Shown here piece after piece: positions 1-6,271 of a stretch of DNA of 6,613 bases. The stretch is from Candidatus Cloacimonadota bacterium. Lineage in GTDB: Bacteria; Cloacimonadota; Cloacimonadia; Cloacimonadales; JAOZMQ01. A program made the translations under genes and the position numbers. The stretch spans positions 1-6,613 of the forward strand of contig JAOZMQ010000170.1 in the NCBI GenBank assembly GCA_029934195.1. The letters run 5' to 3'. How positions within the stretch are numbered: position 1 is the stretch's first letter; each line of letters starts with the position of its first letter. Under the pieces are notes generated by a model. The model was not told the origin of the DNA, did no database searches, and saw nothing but the letters and a program-made list of their open reading frames with translations.

Positions 1-81
1 TATGAAGCTGAAGAATAAATAATTTCCCAATTAATCTTTCTTCATGAACTTCTGTCCTTCATGGTAAAAAAGTCTTTTTCG
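1..81. repeat. Degenerate dispersed repeat A, copy 1
   Basis: This segment aligns over its whole length with 6272-6353. Shared blocks include TATGAAG at the left end, AATTAATCTTTCTTCAT in the middle, then AACTTC, CTTCATG and a right end of A-run followed by T-rich sequence, with a one-base length difference. The similarity starts at base 1, so the repeat may extend beyond the window. An in-frame tail YEAEE-stop at 1-18 lies inside the repeat and is therefore not called as a gene end. Confidence 0.6.
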
Positions 82-156
82 TTTAGATATTATCTAATAT
101 ACAAAGCTTATTTCTTAACTACTCATGTTACTTATTTTATCTATCAGTAATATTTC

Positions 157-186
157 TTGACGGATAGTTTCTTTAAAAAATATAAG
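157..186 (+). promoter_or_regulatory. Sigma70-like promoter of the riboswitch-propeller transcript
   Basis: TTGACG at 157-162 matches the -35 consensus in five of six bases. TATAAG at 181-186 matches the -10 consensus in five of six bases, with an 18-base spacer. Transcription would begin near 193, a few bases before the first paired strand of the cobalamin aptamer at 198, which is the expected geometry. AT-rich DNA produces chance matches, so the position relative to the aptamer is the main support. Confidence 0.6.
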
Positions 187-197
187 TTTTTCAATTA

Positions 198-358
198 ATT
201 TTGGTTTATGAACTTTTTCATATTAAGATGGAATCTCGTGAAATTCGAGAACAGCCCCCGCTACTGTAAATAGTTGCAAAATCTTTTATTACCACTGTCT
301 GTAAAGATGGGAAGGAAAAGATGTTAAGATCAGCTAAAGTCAGGAAACATGCCAAAAT
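198..358 (+). ncRNA. Cobalamin (B12) riboswitch aptamer
   Basis: The conserved core of the cobalamin riboswitch family is present in order. A hairpin TCTCG (234-238) with CGAGA (246-250) encloses the conserved GTGAAATTC-type loop. AGCCCCCGCTACTGTAA follows at 253-269, CCACTG at 292-297, GGGAAGG at 309-315, and the B12 box AGTCAGGAAACATGCC at 338-353. The aptamer is closed by ATTTTGGT (198-205) pairing with GCCAAAAT (351-358), with one G-U pair. In this family adenosyl- or other cobalamins bind the aptamer and normally turn off B12 uptake or synthesis genes. It lies directly upstream of the propeller gene on the same strand. Which cobalamin is preferred cannot be read from the sequence. Confidence 0.95.
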
Positions 359-456
359 AAAAAAAACAGCTTAGAGCTTTCGGTGGGAGAGCGTGGCATG
401 TTGATCATTTCAATTTGATCTGCCCGTTTATCTCCTCCAAAAAAAAGGAGAAGAAA
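359..456 (+). promoter_or_regulatory. Riboswitch expression platform controlling translation
   Basis: TCTCCT (431-436) can pair with AGGAGA (446-451). That pairing covers the Shine-Dalgarno AAGGAG (445-450), which sits six bases before the ATG at 457. The same TCTCCT can instead pair with GGGAGA (385-390, one G-U pair). GAGA of that segment is also used in a competing hairpin, GCTTTC (376-381) with GAGAGC (387-392), loop GGTGG. The simplest reading is that B12 binding stabilises the 376-392 hairpin, freeing TCTCCT to hide the RBS. Without B12, GGGAGA would hold TCTCCT and translation would proceed. No T-run follows these hairpins, so translational rather than transcriptional control is favoured. 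Confidence 0.7.
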
Positions 457-1761
457 ATGAAATCAGTCAAAAAAACAACCATTCTACTTGTTTTTTTATT
501 CGTTGGTACACTTTATTGTACAAATGCTTATGTAGTCAATTCTAACACACAAACATTGTCTGAAATTAATCTGGAAACAAATTCTGTTAATAATTCCTTT
601 GCAGAATTAGGACAGTATTCCTCAACTGCTCCAAACAAATCAGCAATAACAGATGAATTTATTTATACTGTCATAACTTATGAAAACAGTGTCCAAAAAA
701 TATCTTTAGATGGAAGCTTAATCAGAGATTATATTTTCCTTGAAGATAGTGCGAGTCCAAATGATATAATGATTGTAAATAATTTTGCTTATGTAACAGG
801 AAATACAACCTACAAAGTTTACAAAATTGATCTTTCTATTGATGAAGTTGTAGCTGAAATTGTAGTAGGAAAATCACCACAATCAATGACTTATAAATCT
901 GGATTTCTTTTTGTATGTAATACCGGTTTTGATTTATCTACTTATGAATATGATTCCGGTACTGTCTCTGTAATTAATCTCGAAGATTTTTCTATAGAAT
1001 CAACAATTGATGTTGATTTGAATCCTCAAGGAATTACAATTGCAAATAATGATATTCATGTAGCTTGTACTGGAAATTATGGAGATATTAGTGGTAAAAT
1101 TGACATTATCTCGCTTTCTTCACTCGAAGTTATCAATGTGATTGATATTGGTGGAACACCGGGATCAATTGATGCTTCAAATAATGGAAAGGTGTTTGTG
1201 GCAAATTCTTGGCCTGCTGGAATTTATGTTTATGATGAAATAACTCTTGAGATTGAAGTCACACCTGAAGATGAAATTTTCGCCGGCGGTAATTGTGTTA
1301 ATGCTTTTGAATCATATCTCGCAATTGTAGATGCTGCTGATTATGTATCAAATTCAATTGTCTATTTTTATCAACTTTCTGATTTTAGTTTAATTCAGCA
1401 ATTTGAAGTTGGAGTAGGTGCAACAGATATTAAATTTTCGAATGAATATGTGTCAAATACTGATACAAATTCTTCACCTATTGTTTCAAAAATCAATGTC
1501 TATCCAAATCCATCAAAATCTTCTTTCAATTTTGATTATCAATCAACCAATTCACGCATAACAACAGAATTTAATAACTTAAAAATAAAAATCTTCAATA
1601 TAAGAGGACAAGAAGTTCAAGAGATTCATTCATCAAATAGTGTTTTAAAATGGAATGGGAAAGATGAAGAAGGAAAAATATGCGGAAGCGGAATATATTT
1701 TTGTCATCTTATGGAAAACGAAAAAATCATTGCTTCAAAAACACTTACTTTAATAAAATAG
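457..1761 (+). CDS. Exported seven-bladed beta-propeller with C-terminal sorting domain, B12-regulated (BtuG-like role proposed)
   Basis: The protein has 434 residues. The ATG at 457 is chosen because AAGGAG lies six bases upstream; an in-frame TTG at 415 would fall inside the riboswitch platform. Residues 1-24 form a signal peptide (basic start, hydrophobic core, probable cut after CTNA). LYC lacks a proper lipobox, so a lipoprotein is unlikely. A YVTN/YncE-like motif (P or similar, then a hydrophobic strand, then a V-rich strand) recurs near residues 59, 101, 141, 190, 235, 279 and 323. That is seven times at 40-49 residue spacing, as in a seven-bladed propeller. From about 345 an Ig-like FlgD/type IX-style sorting tail follows: YPNP at 349-352, FNIRGQ at 380-385, WNGKD at 399-403, then GSGIYF. 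The B12 riboswitch implies a role in cobalamin acquisition. BtuG of Bacteroides, a B12-binding surface propeller, is the closest known parallel. Ligand binding is inference. Confidence 0.85.
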   Translation: MKSVKKTTILLVFLFVGTLYCTNAYVVNSNTQTLSEINLETNSVNNSFAELGQYSSTAPNKSAITDEFIYTVITYENSVQKISLDGSLIRDYIFLEDSASPNDIMIVNNFAYVTGNTTYKVYKIDLSIDEVVAEIVVGKSPQSMTYKSGFLFVCNTGFDLSTYEYDSGTVSVINLEDFSIESTIDVDLNPQGITIANNDIHVACTGNYGDISGKIDIISLSSLEVINVIDIGGTPGSIDASNNGKVFVANSWPAGIYVYDEITLEIEVTPEDEIFAGGNCVNAFESYLAIVDAADYVSNSIVYFYQLSDFSLIQQFEVGVGATDIKFSNEYVSNTDTNSSPIVSKINVYPNPSKSSFNFDYQSTNSRITTEFNNLKIKIFNIRGQEVQEIHSSNSVLKWNGKDEEGKICGSGIYFCHLMENEKIIASKTLTLIK

Positions 1762-1778
1762 TATCGTCAAAAAATATC

Positions 1779-1806
1779 AAGAGAGGCATTGGTCTCTCTT
1801 TTTTTT
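1779..1806 (+). terminator. Intrinsic terminator of the propeller gene
   Basis: AAGAGAGGC (1779-1787) pairs with GTCTCTCTT (1792-1800) around the loop ATTG, giving nine pairs including one G-U. The stem is followed by a T-run to 1806. It begins 17 bases after the stop codon of the propeller gene and ends that transcript before the convergent operon. Confidence 0.85.
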
Positions 1807-1827
1807 CATCTCTTTTGAAAATTAGTC

Positions 1828-1854
1828 AAAAAAATAACCGCAATCTTTGCGGTT
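1828..1854 (-). terminator. Intrinsic terminator of the flagellar operon
   Basis: AACCGCAA (1836-1843) and TTGCGGTT (1847-1854) form a perfect eight-pair stem with a three-base loop. On the minus strand the stem is followed by seven T residues (plus-strand A-run 1828-1834). It lies about 60 bases past the last stop codon of the minus-strand operon. On the plus strand the stem is followed by A residues, so it serves the minus strand only. Confidence 0.85.
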
Positions 1855-1914
1855 TAAAAAAAATCATTTTATCGAAATGCTCAAAAGATATTTCAAGTGG
1901 AAAAAAATATTTAT

Positions 1915-2361
1915 TCACTCAAATAGTCGTTGCCAAATTTCTAATTCTTCCCCAATTGCATTGTGACAAGTATTACAAATAGGCATATAATACTCATTGT
2001 TTTCCGGTTTTTTGCTCAAAAAAATAACGCCACAGTTAATACATTGAATTTCAGCTGTTAAGTCTTTTCCCAATGGACATGTAAGATCTTCATTTTCAGG
2101 AAATTTTTCATTATAGAAATATTTTTGCACTTTACAAGGAGTCAAACAATTTTCACATCTGAAAACTTCCCATCGGTTTTTATAAATTCTTCTTACTTCA
2201 TTGGAATATAGTTTACTATAAAAACGAAAAGCAAGTTTAATAAGAAAATCAACTTTAATTTTATCAACTACTTTTTCAGGATTATCAACTTTAATAATAC
2301 CTTGATTGATAATTAACTCATCAAGATATTTTTTTAGAAGTTTATAATGAATATTTTTCAT
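1915..2361 (-). CDS. Hypothetical cysteine-rich (zinc-ribbon-like) protein, last gene of flagellar operon
   Basis: I do not recognise this 148-residue protein. Residues 1-65 are mostly helical in character and rich in Lys, Ile and Leu. The C-terminal half carries eight cysteines: C69, C72 and C76 with C95, then C107 and C110 with C129 and C132. The second set has the CxxC-n18-CxxC layout of a zinc ribbon. The first set (CxxCxxxC plus one) could be another zinc site or, less likely, an Fe-S site. CNTCH at 129-133 resembles a c-type heme motif, but there is no signal peptide, so a cytoplasmic metal site is more plausible. The gene starts 25 bases after the anti-sigma gene and shares its terminator, so it is cotranscribed with flagellar genes. 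No clear Shine-Dalgarno precedes the ATG, suggesting weak or coupled translation. A regulatory or assembly role is possible but unproven. Confidence 0.75.
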   Translation of the reverse strand: MKNIHYKLLKKYLDELIINQGIIKVDNPEKVVDKIKVDFLIKLAFRFYSKLYSNEVRRIYKNRWEVFRCENCLTPCKVQKYFYNEKFPENEDLTCPLGKDLTAEIQCINCGVIFLSKKPENNEYYMPICNTCHNAIGEELEIWQRLFE

Positions 2362-2386
2362 AAAAATTTACACTATTTTTCTCATA

Positions 2387-2914
2387 CTACAACAAAATTT
2401 CCATAATCTTATCTACAGTTCCTTCAATAGCTTCTTGACTATCATAAAATCCGTTAGCGACTTTTTGTTTAATATCATTAATTTTTGTTAAATCAATTTT
2501 TTCTTCTAAACCTTTGTCAATTCTTTTTACATCGGATAAATACTTATTTTTCTGAACATTTTTCTGTACTTCATTTGCAATTTCTTTATTACTAAAGATT
2601 TTATCAGAGACAATTTCATCAAATTGGTCTGAGAAATAAAATCCTTTTTCAATATTTTCTCTTACTTCGTCAAGTTTTTCATTTCTCACCTCGTCAAGAG
2701 ATTCTAATTTTTCCATTGCAAATCTCAACATGGATTCAGTTTCTTGAAGTTTCTTGGCTTTAGAAGAAAAATCAACTTTATCAGAATTTGAATCATTAGC
2801 AATTCTATTACTATCTTTTTCAATTCTGTTTTTCTTATTGTTAGCAACTTCTTTCGTCTTATCATTCAAAATTGAATGCTGACTTATCTGAGATACTATT
2901 TTATCAACAGTCAT
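2387..2914 (-). CDS. FlgM-like anti-sigma28 factor with duplicated C-terminal segment
   Basis: FlgM binds sigma28 (FliA) in the cytoplasm, blocks late flagellar transcription, and is exported once the hook is complete. Typical FlgM proteins have about 90-100 residues; this one has 175. DKVDFSSKAKKL (45-56) matches the conserved D-x-V-x-(I/F)-S-x-x-A-K-x-L element. Residues 77-106 read R-x-E-K-L-x-E-V-R-x-x-I-E-x-G-x-Y, then a helix ending VSDKI, which is the usual sigma-binding region. A second, diverged copy follows at 143-174 (I-x-x-I-K-x-x-V-A-N-G-F-Y, then VDKIMEIL). The N-terminal 40 residues are polar and probably disordered, as in FlgM. GGAGG at 2921-2925 lies six bases before the ATG. 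The gene follows fliS by 51 bases. The family assignment rests on motif pattern only, and the name flgM is not certain enough to assign formally. Confidence 0.7.
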   Translation of the reverse strand: MTVDKIVSQISQHSILNDKTKEVANNKKNRIEKDSNRIANDSNSDKVDFSSKAKKLQETESMLRFAMEKLESLDEVRNEKLDEVRENIEKGFYFSDQFDEIVSDKIFSNKEIANEVQKNVQKNKYLSDVKRIDKGLEEKIDLTKINDIKQKVANGFYDSQEAIEGTVDKIMEILL

Positions 2915-2965
2915 ACTAAACCTCCATTGCTCACCTCTTTTTTGTAAGCAGATATGTCAAGAAGA

Positions 2966-3400
2966 TTATACAAATCGTCTAATTGCATGTTCTGCAACTT
3001 GTTGCTTGTTCACAACTTGAGCTTCAGAATATTTTGGATTGTTTACAATTTCATCAAAAGCTGATTTGAGTGTTTCCAGAATGGTAATAGCCTTTTCTAT
3101 CATTTCTGAGTCATTGCTAATATTAGCTTTTGTAAGATGCTTTCCTAAAAAAATATATATACCACGGAGATTCTTGGCAATACTTTTACCTTTTTTCATA
3201 TCTAAAGAATAATTCAATTCATCAATAATATTTTGTGCTTTATTAATAAATTTCCCTTTATTAAAATAATCTTTTCTACCAGAATAGATAATTGCTTTGT
3301 TCAAGAACGTTATTGCCCCAGAGTAAAGCATAACCACAATTTTACCTCTGTTTGTAGTGTTCACATTAACCTTTTTATAAGCTAATAATCTGCTATCCAT
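2966..3400 (-). CDS. fliS: Flagellar secretion chaperone FliS
   Basis: FliS is a cytoplasmic four-helix chaperone that binds the C-terminus of newly made flagellin, prevents premature polymerisation and hands it to the export gate. This 144-residue protein has the family layout: Y8 and V11 near the N-terminus, the LYSGAI motif at 25-30, AQNIIDELNYSLD at 55-67, NLRGIYIFLGKHLTKAN at 77-93 and LKSAFDEI at 111-118. The length is normal. GGAGG at 3405-3409 lies four bases before the ATG, within the 15-base gap after the fliD stop, so the two genes are tightly cotranscribed. The fliD-fliS order is the standard arrangement in many bacteria. The C-terminal 20 residues are polar and less typical. Confidence 0.93.
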   Translation of the reverse strand: MDSRLLAYKKVNVNTTNRGKIVVMLYSGAITFLNKAIIYSGRKDYFNKGKFINKAQNIIDELNYSLDMKKGKSIAKNLRGIYIFLGKHLTKANISNDSEMIEKAITILETLKSAFDEIVNNPKYSEAQVVNKQQVAEHAIRRFV

Positions 3401-3415
3401 GAATCCTCCAAAATA

Positions 3416-5797
3416 TTATACAGATGATGGTAGAGAACTTAATTGCTGTTGAAGAGTTGACATTTGACCATTATAATTAGTCAAACTAACTTCTAAATTT
3501 GCAAAACGAGCTTTTAATCTACTTTCTACCATATCAACTCTATCATTTTCTCTTCCAATTTTATTTTCTATGTTTTCCATTATGTTTTCGTAGTTTTTTG
3601 TTAAAACTTTAATGATTCCTGCATCTTCATCCAATAAAGTTGTCATTTTATCATAATACTCTTGTGCTTTACCGAATTTTAATCGCAATGTACCTTCAAG
3701 AGTCGTACTTGCTCCACCAGTTACCTGAACTGCAAGTCCTTTTGCATCACCGGTCATTGCAGTAAGAAATTTTCCAGTACTATCAATAGTTAAAGTTCTT
3801 CCATCTGCTTCTGTTTCACCATCATACCAATAAATTCCACTTGTAGCATCTCCGCTAGCATCGACTTCAATTTTATAATTATATTTTCCTTGTTGAGTTA
3901 ATCCTGTACAACTTGAAAAGGAAACATTGGTGTTTGAACTTACCCCTTCTTTATTTGCGGCAAAAAATGAAACGACTTCATCTGGTTTTTCTTTTAAAGC
4001 TTGCAAAAATATTTCTTCGTCCAATTCGAGTTGTTCATTTTCTCCAGTTGCTATTCCAATTTGACCTAAAATAGTGAATGAATCTACTCCATCCTCAAAT
4101 CCAATTCCAGCTTGAGAAACATATAGTTTCAATTCACTTTCGATAATTTGCACACTATAATTCCCAACCAACATACCGGATGCCCCGTAAACTGCTTCTC
4201 CTTTTTCATTCTCATTAACTTTAGTAATGTTATTAATATAATCCATAGCTTCATTATATGCATCAATAAAATCTTTAACTTTGTCTAACATTTCGTCAGT
4301 ATCATTAGCAATAGTAATTTCTGTACTACCAGCAGATTTTAATGATAAAGAAGCACCGTCAATTAAATCTGTTATGAGATTTGAACTACTTTGGATATAA
4401 GTATCATCAGAAGGATATCCATCAAGTTTTACCTGAGAATTTATCGCTGATTGTGTTTCAGAAAAACTTCCAGCAGAAAATACTCCAGCACTAAAAGTAG
4501 AAAAATCAATATCCTCAATTTTATTAGCAGCACCACTTTTTGTTCCGGTTAGAACCAAATGATAGGCGTTTGATGATCCAGTTCCATCATTGATAATTGT
4601 AGCTTTTACTCCCGGATTTTCAGGATCTTCATTAATTAAATCTGTAAGATCTTGGAGTGTAGAATCCTTTGGAACACTTATTGGAGCTACAGTTATACCA
4701 CCAAAAGAATAGCTGAAAAGACTATCATCAATAGTTGTAACAGCTGTAGTGTCTTTATCTGAAAATCCAGAATGAACTTCTTTCTCTGCTTGTGCTAACC
4801 CACTATCCTGCCCCAATTGAACATCAGGATGAAAAACATCTATTGCAAAAGAATCCCCATTATTAAGAGTTTTTGTCAAATCTTCCGTATTAACAGTCAA
4901 TTGAATTCCTTGAGTAATATCGACAACAATATCAGTATTGATATTACTTTCTGTGCTGATAACAGCGGTACCAGTTGTACCTTCGACATTATCATACCAT
5001 TTTAAATCAATTGAATCTGTTCCAATAGTTTTTGTACCTGAACTTAGAACTTCAAAAGTTAGTCTTTTATTCACATGACCTGTATATGTCCCACCGGCAG
5101 TTAAAGTTGCTGTCCCTTCTTTATCAATTTCTTCAACAGTGTTTTGAATCTGAGATTGATTAAAACTTAAATCGGAATCATCGCTAATAGAAGAAAACTG
5201 TCCTGAATTACCGCCAACTCCTGCAATAATTCTTAGCCTATATCCTTCATTAGATGAGTTATCAAAATTAATTTCAGTTGTAGCATTAGAACCTTGTAAA
5301 GAAAGTTCAGAATCAACTGCTGTTTTCACTTCTTCAAGAGTTAGCCCTGATACACCTCCATTCAACGATACTGATATGCTATTTCCTTCACCATCATCAA
5401 AGGCAAGAGTTTTATTGTCGCCTATTGCAACAACAAGTTCAGTATCTGAATTGTCAAATCCTCTTGAAGCAATTATATGTTTAGAATTTTTTGCAACTGA
5501 AAGATTGTATGCTCCTGGAACCGCTGAACTATCGACAGCAATATCTGCAACTGTACTAACACTTGTATCTGCCAATCGACTATAAAAACTACTATAAGAT
5601 TTTAGTGTTTCAGAAGCTGTTGTAACAGATGACAGTTTTGTATTTAATTCTTTTAGTAAATCTGTTTTTTGTTGCCATTCTTCTTTCCAGCTTGTAAGTT
5701 TTCTAACCTGAAATTTTTCTGCTTCAACTAATTGGGAAATCATTGATTCAAAATCTATTCCCGAAGACAGACCGGAAAAACTTATATCTCCAGACAT
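3416..5797 (-). CDS. fliD: Flagellar filament cap protein FliD (HAP2), enlarged
   Basis: FliD forms the oligomeric cap at the filament tip and guides flagellin polymerisation outside the cell. Residues 5-105 carry the FliD N-terminal domain, including the FSGLSSGIDFESMISQLVEAE opening (helix start shown here in part) and coiled-coil region to about 60. The FliD C-terminal domain begins near 453 and runs to about 785, with SNLITDLIDGASLSL, then a YNEAMDYIN helix. It ends in a coiled coil with the R-L-K-A-R-F-A-N-L-E pattern and a polyglutamine-like LQQQLSSL end. At 793 residues it exceeds the usual 450-700. The extra length lies in beta-rich inserts at about 230-345 and 619-708, probably in the exposed outer domains. 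AAGGAG (5804-5809) lies six bases before the ATG. It is the first gene of the operon, downstream of a sigma28-type promoter. Confidence 0.95.
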   Translation of the reverse strand: MSGDISFSGLSSGIDFESMISQLVEAEKFQVRKLTSWKEEWQQKTDLLKELNTKLSSVTTASETLKSYSSFYSRLADTSVSTVADIAVDSSAVPGAYNLSVAKNSKHIIASRGFDNSDTELVVAIGDNKTLAFDDGEGNSISVSLNGGVSGLTLEEVKTAVDSELSLQGSNATTEINFDNSSNEGYRLRIIAGVGGNSGQFSSISDDSDLSFNQSQIQNTVEEIDKEGTATLTAGGTYTGHVNKRLTFEVLSSGTKTIGTDSIDLKWYDNVEGTTGTAVISTESNINTDIVVDITQGIQLTVNTEDLTKTLNNGDSFAIDVFHPDVQLGQDSGLAQAEKEVHSGFSDKDTTAVTTIDDSLFSYSFGGITVAPISVPKDSTLQDLTDLINEDPENPGVKATIINDGTGSSNAYHLVLTGTKSGAANKIEDIDFSTFSAGVFSAGSFSETQSAINSQVKLDGYPSDDTYIQSSSNLITDLIDGASLSLKSAGSTEITIANDTDEMLDKVKDFIDAYNEAMDYINNITKVNENEKGEAVYGASGMLVGNYSVQIIESELKLYVSQAGIGFEDGVDSFTILGQIGIATGENEQLELDEEIFLQALKEKPDEVVSFFAANKEGVSSNTNVSFSSCTGLTQQGKYNYKIEVDASGDATSGIYWYDGETEADGRTLTIDSTGKFLTAMTGDAKGLAVQVTGGASTTLEGTLRLKFGKAQEYYDKMTTLLDEDAGIIKVLTKNYENIMENIENKIGRENDRVDMVESRLKARFANLEVSLTNYNGQMSTLQQQLSSLPSSV

Positions 5798-5817
5798 TTT
5801 TTACTCCTTCATTTATG

Positions 5818-5844
5818 TTATCGGATATACTTGAAAAATCTTTA
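5818..5844 (-). promoter_or_regulatory. Sigma28 (FliA) promoter of the fliD operon
   Basis: On the minus strand, TAAAGATT (5844-5837) matches the -35 consensus TAAAGTTT in seven of eight bases. After exactly 11 bases, TCCGATAA (5825-5818) matches the -10 consensus GCCGATAA in seven of eight. The expected start near 5811 gives a leader of about 14 bases that contains the fliD Shine-Dalgarno sequence. Late flagellar genes such as fliD and fliS are commonly transcribed by sigma28, so sequence and context agree. Confidence 0.85.
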
Positions 5845-5895
5845 CTTCTTTTTCATAAAAATAATTATTCTTTCAAATTATGAATTTAGAAATAT

Positions 5896-5954
5896 ACTAA
5901 ATCCAGAACACCTGATATCAAACTTATATTTTTGATAATTCTATAAATAACTAA
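5896..5954. repeat. Dispersed repeat B, copy 1
   Basis: This segment aligns with 6553-6612, close to the right end of the window. Shared blocks are ACTAAAT, CAGAACACCTGA, ATATTTTT and TAATTCT, then TAAATA, with a two-base length difference. It lies in the leader side of fliD, just upstream of the sigma28-type promoter. Confidence 0.55.
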
Positions 5955-6011
5955 TAATTACCAAACTTTGTACTTATTCTTTGGCGATTTATTACATAAT
6001 CAAAATGAAAT

Positions 6012-6027
6012 TGCAATGCCAATGCCA
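6012..6027 (-). promoter_or_regulatory. Candidate sigma54 promoter upstream of fliD
   Basis: The minus strand reads TGGCATTGGCATTGCA. This fits the sigma54 pattern TGGCAC-N5-TTGCA: the GG and GC doublets have the required ten-base separation and only the CG after TGGCA is replaced by TT. Transcription would start near 6001, about 200 bases before the fliD start codon. Sigma54 drives middle flagellar genes in many bacteria. The match partly reflects a short tandem TGGCAT, and no activator site was recognised, so it stays tentative. Confidence 0.35.
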
Positions 6028-6048
6028 AAAAGTAAATCAATAAATTGT

Positions 6049-6238
6049 TTAAAAATAGAGGTTTCTTTCAATAGGTTTTATAACAACAATTTCATCAGGA
6101 GCAATTCTTTTTAAACTCAAATTACGCAATTAAGCTGTAAAAAACTTTATAATATTCATGAGCGAAAACTAAGTTTTGTGGCACTCTTATAGATGTAAAT
6201 ACTCTGTGTCTTAGTAAATCTGATTTGCTTTTATCCAT
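6049..6238 (-). pseudogene. Frame-broken coding-like remnant, unidentified
   Basis: A 38-codon reading frame begins with ATG at 6238 (MDKSKSDLLRHR) and ends with TAA at 6122-6124. Near its end it overlaps a second frame (6129 down to 6049, 26 codons) containing RIAPDEIVVIKPIERN, which has protein-like composition. A single one-base shift near 6122-6129 would join them into one short protein of about 63 residues. No Shine-Dalgarno precedes the ATG and I recognise no family. It sits among degenerate repeats, so it may be a decayed gene end or part of a repeat. Confidence 0.25.
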
Positions 6239-6271
6239 CGTTAAAGCATTGCACTACAAAGATGTTGCTTC

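Noticed and set aside
1..18. In-frame YEAEE followed by a stop, looking like the tail of an upstream gene
   Set aside because: The same bases align with repeat A at 6272 onward, where they are not part of a gene, so the short frame is better explained by the repeat.
292..386. Kissing contact between CCAC (292-295) and the GGTGG loop (382-386)
   Set aside because: CCACTG belongs to a conserved stem segment of the aptamer and not to the loop known to make the kissing contact. I could not find a convincing complement in the proper loop.
415..456. Fourteen-codon N-terminal extension of the propeller gene from a TTG
   Set aside because: It lies in the riboswitch platform, has no Shine-Dalgarno, and would encode the RBS-sequestering hairpin itself. 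The ATG at 457 has a good RBS and begins a normal signal peptide.
1963..1977. CNTCH in the cysteine-rich protein as a c-type heme site
   Set aside because: The protein has no signal peptide, and the motif pairs naturally with C107 and C110 as a zinc-ribbon half-site.
1680..1982. Plus-strand open frame of about 100 codons
   Set aside because: It overlaps the end of the propeller gene, runs through both terminators and into the antisense of the cysteine-rich gene, and its translation is low-complexity.
4817..5005. Plus-strand open frame opposite fliD
   Set aside because: It lies wholly antisense to a well-supported fliD region and has no RBS or recognisable protein.
5376..5585. Second plus-strand open frame opposite fliD
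   Set aside because: It is antisense to the fliD N-terminal region and is explained by codon bias of the opposite strand.
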